Source: CAVZLD01 sp964522605 (GTDB lineage Bacteria; Planctomycetota; Planctomycetia; Pirellulales; Pirellulaceae). From it: a stretch of 5,573 nucleotides of DNA. Positions 1 to 5,573 of the stretch are shown here, in pieces (position 1 is the stretch's first letter; every line of letters starts with the position of its first letter). The notes below the pieces were generated by a model. That model made no database searches and had not been told where the DNA came from. It was given only the letters and a program-made list of their open reading frames with translations. A program made the position numbers and the translations under genes. Location of the stretch: contig CAZFWV010000426.1 in NCBI GenBank assembly GCA_964522605.1, positions 1 to 5,573 of the forward strand, written 5' to 3'.

Positions 1-12
1 GGGGAGAGGGGC
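1..12. repeat. possible edge fragment of a second G-rich palindrome
   Basis: GGGGAGAGGGGC at the window edge has the same purine-rich character as the right arm of the palindrome at 78-109. It could be the right arm of another copy whose left arm is outside the window. The rest of the 1-77 stretch shows no gene that I can support. Confidence 0.3.
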
Positions 13-77
13 TTTCAACGCGCCACAATCCACGAGGAATCTTGGGACTTTTCGATGCCGTGCCCCCTCATCCCCCG

Positions 78-109
78 CCCTTCTCCCCCGCAAAGCCGGG
101 GGAGAAGGG
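78..109. repeat. GC-rich extragenic palindrome (REP-like)
   Basis: Perfect 13-bp inverted repeat: CCCTTCTCCCCCG (78-90) and CGGGGGAGAAGGG (97-109), with a six-base loop CAAAGC. It sits within a C-rich lead (CCCCCTCATCCCCCG, 63-77) and is followed by AGCGAGGA. This composition and form match dispersed extragenic palindromes seen between genes in many GC-rich bacteria, including planctomycetes. It lies about 90 bases past the stop of the giant gene and may end or protect its transcript. There is no adjacent T-run on either strand. Copy number cannot be judged from one window. Confidence 0.7.
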
Positions 110-162
110 AGCGAGGATTTCGGTTTGTTCATTGCCTGCCAACCAACCACTGGAAACCTGCA

Positions 163-184
163 CGACCTCCATGCGGGAGGGTCG
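163..184. other. small hairpin just downstream of the giant gene's stop
   Basis: Arms CGACCTCC (163-170) and GGAGGGTCG (176-184) pair over eight base pairs with one bulged G at 181 and a five-base loop (171-175). An overlapping perfect odd palindrome, AGGGTC-G-GACCCT (178-190), offers an alternative fold. On the minus-strand transcript the hairpin begins 15 bases after the TAA. There is no U-run, so it is a candidate 3'-end structure rather than a proven intrinsic terminator. Confidence 0.4.
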
Positions 185-199
185 GACCCTGCCAACGCA

Positions 200-3100
200 T
201 TATCCTACAAGTTGTGCGTCGTCCTCGGCCAGTAGGGCAAAGACTTGATCGCGAATCTCCATGTCGTCCGACGACAAGCTGCGAGAAGAACGGCGTGACC
301 AGACGGAAACGGCTTGGACAGGATTCACTTCGTAGAAACCTGCTTGCAGCGCGAAGACCAAGTCGCCCGTGTCAAAGTCGCCATCCCCGTTCCAGTCGCC
401 TTCCTCGTAGGTTGAGTTGTTGGGAATACTGTCTTCGTATTCGCCGGCCTGAAGAACCAGGACGAGATCCGCCGTATTGAATTGTCCGTCGCCGTTCGAA
501 TCGCCGGGAATCCGCGAGCTCGCGCCGGTTCCTGGTGTCCCCCCCGGCGCAGCACTTGCTCGCCAGCTCGACGCCTGGCCCCATGCACTCAGATCGTTTG
601 GATAGGGGTGGATCAACTCGAGTGACGGTCCGCCACCGTCGGTCACGCGGACCCAGTCGTCGTCATAACGGAACTGGTGAATGAGGAATCCGTCACCCCG
701 CAACGTAATTTGCTCGCTGCCGTTATCCAGGCCGCCTTGCCATTGACCCGCAACGGGCAATTCGGTGCCATAGCGGAACTGGAAAGCGTCGAGGTCCTCG
801 ACCACGACGATCTGCTGTCCGGGGAGCAACTGGCGGATTGCACTGTCTGCAAAGTTGAAATCGAGGCCTTCGCTCTGTCCATTCACATCCACCCGCACAA
901 GCTGTGCGCCCACCAGATCGATCGGTTCGCTGCTGATGTTTTCCAGTTCGATGAACTCAAAGTCATCGGCATCATTGAATCCGGCTGCGATCTCGGTCGG
1001 CGAGGGATCGGCCGGATGGTAATGGATCTCGGTGATGCGGAGTGCATCGACCAGCGGCGAGGAGACGGCTGCCGTCGCCGTGAACTGCACGGGTTCCGAC
1101 CAATGGCTCCACCGTCCGGTGTTGTCCTGCATGCGAACCCGGGCTCGGTAGGTGTGACCGGCCTGAACGGCAGCAATCGGCGGACTGATTTCATTCGCAA
1201 ATGTCGGCAGTTCCCCTGATTCCCATCTCGCGTTCCACTCCAGTTTCAGCGGTTCTGCTGGATCAAAGCTGGGCGCATTCGGGTCGGTGACTTCGGCAAT
1301 TCTCCATTCCATGGCGGCNNNNNNNNNNNNNNNNNNNNNNNNNNNNNNNNNNNNNNNNNNNNNNNNNNNNNNNNNNNNNNNNNNNNNNNNNNNNNNNNNN
1401 NNNNNNNNNNNNNNNNNNGGCATCGATTCCGTTCCTCCCTGCGCCCGTCAGGCCAGAGTAATTCCCGGCAGTCAACGCGGGTCCCTTCTGCCAGCGATCG
1501 AGGTCCGCTTCTTCGATCGGCTTGATCAGCTCCGCAACCTGCCACAGCAGCGGCTCGATCTGGTCCGGCTGCCACAAGAGATCGCGAATTTCCCGCACGG
1601 TGTTGTAGTAGGCGGGCCAGAGTTCTGGCGTGGAATCCATGTCCCCTCCCGCCTCGGATGGCGACACAGGGAAAATCGAGTTGTACACAACATCGTGACC
1701 CGCATTCCACGTCGGACCCCACGTTCCGTCGGTGTCCCAAGGCAGGGTCCAGAGCTTGCCGTAGTAGTTGTTCTCGGGTCGATAGTCGGGCTCAAAGTAG
1801 TACACCATGTTCTTGTTTGCATCCGGCCACAAGTCGTAATGCCGAATCGCTTCGCTCAAAGCATGGTAGAGATACCACTCCTCGAGTTTGACGTGAGCAT
1901 CAATGTACTCCGCTGTTTTCGATCCCGTCAGATACCGTTCGATGTTATTGTGATCCGATCCATCATTCACGGCGTACGGTGCCTGATATCGTTGTTGTTG
2001 AATTGGGTCGCGCGTTTGGTTGATCAGCTTATAGAGGTTTCCATGTTCTAGTTCGTGGTGATCGAGAAAACGGATATCGTACGTCTCGAGCACGAAATTC
2101 AATCCCCAGAAGTCGCCATGCCATTGATCGGGAGCCTCTTCTTCACCATCGATCACGCGGAAGTGCACCCATTGGGTCTCGGAGGCGGGCACGCCAATCT
2201 GATTGAACAGATACATGTTGACCGCTTCGTTCAAGCCGTAGGTCAGTGTCTGCCGGTTGTCGAACATCTTGCCGGTCGTCAAGGTGCGCCACGGAAACGG
2301 ATATGGTTCTCCGTCCTGGTCATACGCCTGAAAATAGTGACCGTCGTTGAAACGAAAACGCATGCTGCGTTTGCCCTGAAGATAATACCGCCCGTTGGCC
2401 CCACGCAGCCGCATGCTGATGTTGTCGTAAACGATGCCGTTGTAGACAAACGCACCGGGCCAGTTGTAGGCGAAGCGGGCGAGAGTGCCTTGGGCGATCT
2501 GGTCGCGAGGGTTGTAGGCCACCATTTCGGTGACGTCTTCGGCTCGGGCGATCAAGTGATAGACCGGAAGTGTCTGGAGTGATTCGGCGGAGTGGCCGTT
2601 GTAGTCCGGTACTCCGTCGTAGACGAAGTAGGCGAAATTCCGTGATTCGTCGTCGGGGTACGGAACCGTCACGGGATTCTCGAGCAGATCAACCGCGGTG
2701 ATTCGGTATCGCATCAGTGTGCGGTGCGCCTGTCCAGGGAGGACCGCCGTATAGATGTCGTCACCGGCGACGCGATCTCCACGCGTTCCGTCATCCACCA
2801 TCGCGATCGTCGTCCAATTCGCCGGATCGCTGTACTCGGGGTTTTCGGGACGCGGTGTATTGGGTCGGCGACGCAATTCGGCCAGCGGAACCGGCAGCAA
2901 CGCCGGAAGGAAATGGCCCGGCAAGACCACTTGGTAGTGCAGCTCGACCTCGGACACTCCGTTGGGATCGGTGATTTTCGCCGTGACCGTTGTCGGTTCG
3001 TCTGAAGCGGGTTGCTGCGGGCTGTGGGAGACCTGTCGGATCTGGGGGGGAGCATTTGTCGTGAGAACGCTGTTCGGAAGCCCCGGCGTCGGTTGAATAC

Positions 3101-5486
3101 TGGATCGCCAGCTGCCTCCCAGGCTGTTGTCCAACGTTGGATGAAGCAGCTCAATCGAAGGTCCATCTCCGCCTGCTGAGGTGGGCCAGGGAAAACCCTG
3201 GCGGTAATCGACCAGGTCCACCAATTCACCCGTTTCGTCACGCAGTTCGATATTCTCTCCTTCGCTCGACAATCGCCCCAACCAAGGTCCGATCGCCTCC
3301 ACGCTAAAATCCCGACGAAGGGTCTCGGGATCCTGCGCAATGACGAGATACTCACCCGGCTGTAGTGTCGTACCGGGGGGAATCAAGTACGAGATTCCGC
3401 TGGAGAAATACCAGTTCGACAGATCCACCGGCGTGAAGCCCTGGTGATACAACTCGATGAACTCAGCCGGCACCGTGTTGTCGGGTGGATCATAATGAAC
3501 TTCATTGATCACGATCTGTTCGTCTTCGGACGCAACCACCAGCGTCACGGCCACCAGATCCGAAGCACCGGCCTCATCAATCACTCGGTAGCGAAAGTCA
3601 TCGGTACCGTCAAAACCTGCCGACGGCACATACCGAAATGCGCCCGACGAATCTAAGGTCAGGCTTCCCCGGCGCGGCGGACTGGCGAGTTCGACAGTCA
3701 GCAGCGGACTGTCGACGTCCGCATCATTCTTTAGAACTCCGTCACTTGCGGACACATCCAGCGAACGTCCTGTGAAAGTTAAATACAAATCGCCACGGCC
3801 AACCGGCGGATCATTGACCGACTCGATGACCAGTTGAACTACGGCTGTGGTGGTGGAGTCATCGATTCCATCGGACAGCCGGTAGGTGAACGAATCCGGA
3901 CCCGAATAATCCGGATCGGGTTGATACTCGAACGATCCGTCGGATTGAAAACTGAGCTGCCCGTGTTGCGTCGTCTCCACCAGCGTGGCAACCATCGGGT
4001 TCGATTCGGCGTCTACATCGTTCTGCAAGACGCCGTCGACGGCTGTCCGCTGCAGCGTGGTGTCTTCCTGGAGTGTGAATTGATCGTCGACGGGCTGGGG
4101 TGGCGTATTGATCACCAAGGTCACGGTCTGCGTATTCGACAACCCGGTTCCGTCGTTGATGCGATAGCGAAAACTCGTGGTTCCGCGAAAGCCCTGTGGA
4201 TCGTAATCGAACGCGCCATTCTCCTGCAGCGTCACCTGACCTTGGGGTGTGTTCTCCACGACGACTGCGGTGAGCGGCACTTGGTCTGGGTTCTGGTCAT
4301 TCGACAAGACGCCTTGATCGGCCGAGATTGACAGGATTTGACCCGAGAGGCCCTTGTAGGCATCGGCGATGGCGACGGCCGGATCATAGCTGGGTGTCAC
4401 GTTGATCGTGACCGTCGTGGGAGCGGAAGATTGCCCATCGGAGGCAACGTAGATGAAATGATCCTCTCCGAAGAAATCCGGATCGGAGTCGTAGATGAAG
4501 GAACCGTCAGGCTGCAGAAACAGTTCGCCGTGTTGCGTCGTCTCGATCAAGACGGCCGAGAAGGGATCCCCGTCGGGATCCGAGTCATTTGCGAGAATGC
4601 CGTCCGCGACGGATACCCCGAGGAAAAACCCATCTTCCGTGGTGGTGTACGCGTCCGGAAGCGTTTGTGGTGCCTGATTGCTGTAGTAATCCACAATCGT
4701 CTCGTGCAGGTCGCTCACTTCCAACGGATCGAGTGCCCCGTTGTACATGCGAATCTCTGCCAAATCGCCGGTGTAGCCGCCTCCACCGCTGAGCAACTGA
4801 CCGAAAGCAATGTCGACGCGAGATCGGGGCTGACTGCTTGCACCCGATCGAACGATTGCTGCGCCGTCGTCGACATAGAGAGAAATCGTGTCTGCCTGTC
4901 GAGTGAATGTTGCGACGTGCAACTGGCCGTCGTTCAACCCACTTGCGCTCGAGTAGACATTGGTCGACGGAGTACCGAATCCGTTGCCGACACCGGCACC
5001 GACCTGCGCATCCTGGTTGAGTACGATCCCCCAGTCGTATCCGAGTCCCAACGTGTCGGCATCGACCACCCCGGTACCGCGGAAATACTCCCCCGTGCCG
5101 CCTTGAAGCAGCGAGGAATCGCTTGCGAACGCAACGACAACAGAAAAATCCGCCGCTTGATTGATTGGATTGTCTGCGATGGGTACTCTCAGACTATCGA
5201 TTCCGTCGTCATTCGAAGCGTCGAAGCGAACGAAGGAACGACCCCCGATTTGTCCCTTGGCAAGTACCGGATTGCCGCGTTCGAGAGCAGCCAGAGTACC
5301 CGTGATCCGATCGGACCAGGTTGCGACCGCAGCTTGGTCTGCCACGGAATCATTCAAATCATCGGCAAGCCAGTGTGCGACCAGATCGCCAGCCAGTAGA
5401 TGTCGCGCTTCCAGATGCTCCGCGATGCGCGATCGGTGGGGCTGCCTTTTTCGCTTGCGTCGTTTTCCGTAATAACTCGAACGCAT
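200..5486 (-). CDS. giant multidomain CotH-kinase/LamG/cadherin-like/LTD/dockerin protein (interrupted by assembly gap)
   Basis: Large modular protein, probably exported or surface-associated; its substrate is unknown. Residues are numbered from the ATG at 5486. The basic leader and LEARHLLAGD span 1-34, the LamG-like domain about 35-268, four cadherin-like repeats about 276-652, the first LTD about 657-803, an Ig-like spacer about 812-955 and the CotH-like domain about 970-1345. After a gap of 100 N come a fibronectin-III-like segment, a second LTD, a dockerin-like pair and an acidic tail ending at TAA (202-200). I chose the ATG at 5486 because it is preceded by GAGCAGG seven bases upstream, follows the upstream TGA by one base, and puts the leader motif close to the N-terminus. 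An in-frame ATG at 5543 lies inside the upstream gene and is unlikely. The two halves are in different frames as drawn because the gap size is arbitrary. Visible length is 1728 residues; the true length is unknown. No promoter is visible, and expression probably comes from upstream. Confidence 0.93.
203..280 (-). other. C-terminal acidic tail with MExRDQxF motif
   Basis: The last 26 residues, starting at SLSSDDMEIRDQVFALL and ending in QLVG before TAA, form a short, acidic, probably helical tail after the basic stretch WSRRSSRS. The upstream gene ends with a comparable LEMRDQLFDDDRL segment. A shared tail at this place could be a sorting or processing signal for this class of proteins; that function is inferred. 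Confidence 0.5.
329..511 (-). other. dockerin-like pair of calcium-binding loops
   Basis: Post-gap residues about 270-330. The first loop is GDSNGDGQFNTADLVLVLQAGEYED with ligands D, N, D, Q and D at loop positions 1, 3, 5, 7 and 12. The second loop is GDWNGDGDFDTGDLVFALQAGFYE with D, N, D, D and D at those positions. Each is followed by a short helix (LVLVLQAG, LVFALQAG). Both EF-hand-like loops are complete, as in type I dockerins. Dockerins normally bind cohesins. In planctomycetes such modules occur without cellulosomes, so the role may be calcium-dependent assembly or anchoring. Confidence 0.9.
545..1318 (-). other. fibronectin-III-like segment and lamin-tail-like domain (LTD) 2
   Basis: The first 80 or so residues after the gap (AMEWRIAEV ... 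GHTYRARVRMQDNTGRWSHWSEPVQF) look like the second half of a fibronectin-III-like fold, with a WSHWSEP-type end strand. Post-gap residues about 92-258 form a second LTD: LRITEIHYHPADP, DFEFIELENISSEPIDLVGAQL, LLPGQQIVVVEDLDAF, EQITLRGDGFLIHQFRYDD, and GPSLELIHP...SSWRAS...GGTPG. Its end piece parallels that of LTD 1, which suggests an old internal duplication of the module. The beginning of the fibronectin-like part is lost in the gap. Confidence 0.8.
1319..1418. other. assembly gap (100 N)
   Basis: Exactly 100 undetermined bases, the conventional placeholder for a scaffold gap of unknown size. The coding frame before it ends on a full codon (GCC, 1421-1419, after RNGID). The frame after it starts on a full codon (GCC, 1318-1316, before AMEWRIAEV). 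The missing length should therefore be a multiple of three if the gene is intact, and 100 is not. The gap hides the link between the CotH domain and the fibronectin-like segment, which probably needs more than about 33 residues. Confidence 0.97.
1452..2579 (-). other. CotH-type secretory kinase-like domain
   Basis: Residues about 970-1345. CotH-family proteins are atypical protein kinases that phosphorylate exported proteins; Bacillus CotH acts on spore-coat proteins. Visible family signatures are FVYNGIVYDNISMRLRGANG, then QGKRSMRFRF with Lys1039 as the likely ATP-contacting lysine, HYDLWPDANKNMVYYF with Asp1218 and Asn1226 as likely catalytic or metal-binding residues, and LWTLPWDTDGTWG with Asp1251 in the metal-binding position. 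All key positions therefore look intact and the domain may be active. The residue roles are assigned by analogy with the family. The end of the domain runs towards the assembly gap, so its last part may be missing. The substrate is unknown, and neighbouring modular secreted proteins are a reasonable guess only. Confidence 0.85.
3078..3518 (-). other. lamin-tail-like domain (LTD) 1
   Basis: Residues about 657-803. It starts with the typical VINEVHYDP strand, followed by AEFIELYHQG, VDLSNWYFSSG, LQPGEYLVIAQDP, ENIELRDETGELVD and the end piece GPSIELLHP...SWRSS...TPGLPN. This strand order and the INEV/EFIEL/LSNW/PGEYLVI motifs are those of the bacterial LTD family. LTDs are extracellular beta-sandwiches often attached to nucleases or CotH proteins; their ligand here is unknown. 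The region after it (about 812-955) is Ig-like, with TVTAKITDPNGVSEVELHY and a YRITAVD strand. Confidence 0.85.
3531..4661 (-). repeat. four tandem cadherin-like (tandem-95 type) repeats
   Basis: Four protein repeats of roughly 88-93 residues: about 276-363 (4661-4398), 372-460 (4373-4107), 463-555 (4100-3822) and 561-652 (3806-3531). Each follows the same scheme: an aspartate near the start, D/Q-G-[IV]-L-x-N-D, a G-x-[LV]-x-[LF] strand, an [DN]G[SA]F-x-Y turn, a G-x-x-[DS]-F-x-Y strand and a final hydrophobic strand. This is the Ig-like/cadherin-like fold common in bacterial adhesins, where Asp-rich linkers often bind calcium. Repeats 1 and 3 are the most alike and share ETTQHG. They probably form a rigid stalk carrying the LamG domain away from the kinase-like part. 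Confidence 0.85.
4683..5384 (-). other. LamG / concanavalin-like domain
   Basis: Residues about 35-268. The segment opens with LVAHWLADDLNDSVAD and contains the alternating beta-strand pattern of LamG-like jelly-rolls: FVRFDASNDDGIDSL, ADFSVVVAFAS, QLHVATFTRQADTISLYVDDG, and the closing GYTGDLAEIRMYNGALDPLEV, which is the characteristic last strand and turn. Such domains usually bind carbohydrate or protein ligands outside the cell. No ligand can be predicted from the sequence. Confidence 0.82.
5385..5486 (-). other. N-terminal basic leader with LEPR-XLL-like motif
   Basis: Residues 1-34 of the giant protein. A strongly basic stretch (KRRKRKRQPHRSR, residues 8-20) leads into AEHLEARHLLAGD (22-34). 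From family knowledge, large planctomycete and some other Gram-negative secreted proteins carry an LE-x-R-x-LL-[AS]-x-D motif at this place, and it is thought to be linked to export or localisation. There is no classical long hydrophobic signal-peptide core, so a standard Sec signal is not evident. The role in export is inferred. Confidence 0.7.
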
Positions 5487-5487
5487 T

Positions 5488-5573
5488 TCAAAACCTGCTC
5501 TTTTCGAGGGGGGGCTGGATGAGCAAATCATCCAGACGGTCATCGTCGAACAGTTGATCGCGCATTTCCAGCA
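5488..5573 (-). CDS. 3' end of an upstream gene, C-terminal tail only
   Basis: Partial gene that runs off the right edge. The frame reads 27 complete codons, beginning LEMRDQLFDDDRLDDLL and ending PLEKSRF, then TGA at 5490-5488. The tail is acidic and probably helical. Its opening resembles the C-terminal tail of the next gene (DDMEIRDQVFALL), which suggests, but does not prove, that the upstream product is a similar large dockerin-bearing or secreted protein. Only one base separates this stop from the ATG of the main gene, which implies an operon. The frame contains a run of seven C (5514-5508), so an indel there would alter the ending. It is short, so the case rests on the stop/start junction, the shared motif and the same strand. 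The body of the protein is outside the window and its function cannot be stated. Confidence 0.62.
   Translation of the reverse strand, partial: LEMRDQLFDDDRLDDLLIQPPLEKSRF
5494..5500 (-). promoter_or_regulatory. Shine-Dalgarno-like site for the giant protein gene
   Basis: GAGCAGG on the minus strand, with a seven-base spacer to the ATG at 5486. It is an imperfect match to AGGAGG. It lies within the last codons of the upstream gene and supports 5486 as the start rather than the ATG at 5543. Ribosomes ending at TGA 5490-5488 would be placed directly over the start codon. Confidence 0.55.

Noticed and set aside
78..109. Classical Rho-independent terminator
   Set aside because: The stem is strong, but neither strand has a T-run after it, so the element is listed as an extragenic palindrome instead.
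55..480. Plus-strand open frames starting at 42 and 55
   Set aside because: They run through the palindrome and then antisense to the dockerin-coding region. Their proteins are proline- and arginine-rich, as expected for shadow frames.
677..1219. Plus-strand open frame of 180 codons
   Set aside because: It is antisense to the fibronectin-like and LTD 2 region, where the minus-strand protein has clear domains.
1287..2051. Plus-strand open frame of 254 codons across the gap
   Set aside because: It is antisense to the CotH domain and is lengthened by undetermined bases. It has no recognisable domain.
3044..3050. Seven-base G/C runs at 3044-3050 and 539-545 as possible frameshift errors
   Set aside because: The protein domains continue in frame through both runs, so there is no sign of an error there.
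2714..3355. Minus-strand open frame of 213 codons in another frame
   Set aside because: It is arginine- and serine-rich with no domain, and it overlaps the LTD 1 and Ig-like coding, which is clearly real.
4338..5399. Long open frame of 353 codons on the plus strand, with a neighbour at 3834-4331
   Set aside because: It lies wholly antisense to the LamG and cadherin-like coding region. It matches no family I recognise, and its internal similarity to the 3834-4331 frame is simply the mirror of the sense-strand repeats.
5484..5543. Start of the giant gene at the ATG at 5543
   Set aside because: The extra 19 residues lie in another frame inside the upstream gene. The start at 5486 has a Shine-Dalgarno-like site, abuts the upstream stop and gives the usual leader layout.

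Overview
The window looks like a piece of a planctomycete genome, most likely of the Rhodopirellula/Pirellulaceae type. Three things suggest this: a very large modular surface or secreted protein, an arginine/lysine-rich N-terminus running into an LEARHLLAGD motif (the LEPR-XLL-like leader common in planctomycete giant proteins), and a dockerin-type double calcium-binding repeat near the C-terminus with no sign of a cellulosome. This assignment comes from recognising protein families, not from a database search.

Nearly everything is on the minus strand. At the right edge (5573-5488) lie the last 27 codons of an upstream gene. Its TGA stop is separated by one base from the ATG (5486) of the main gene, so the two are very probably co-transcribed and translationally coupled. 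The main gene fills 5486-200. It encodes, in order: a basic leader with the LEARHLLAGD motif, a LamG/concanavalin-like domain, four cadherin-like (tandem-95 type) repeats, a lamin-tail-like domain (LTD), an Ig-like spacer, a CotH-type secretory kinase-like domain, a fibronectin-III-like segment, a second LTD, a two-loop dockerin-like module and a short charged tail. A run of exactly 100 N (1319-1418) interrupts it between the CotH domain and the fibronectin-like segment. This is an assembly gap, and the reading frame differs by one base across it, so the gap length as drawn cannot be real. Visible coding is 1356 codons before the gap and 372 after it.

The left 199 bases are non-coding and lie downstream of the main gene's stop. 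They hold a small hairpin just after the stop, a strong 13-bp perfect GC-rich palindrome (78-109) that looks like a dispersed extragenic repeat, and at the very edge a G-rich fragment that may belong to a second copy.

The most notable points are the domain combination, the similar C-terminal tails of the two adjacent genes (MExRDQxF-like and LEMRDQLF), the one-base gene junction, and the nucleotide-level similarity retained between cadherin-like repeats 1 and 3. I see no RNA genes, transposase, CRISPR array or other mobile element.
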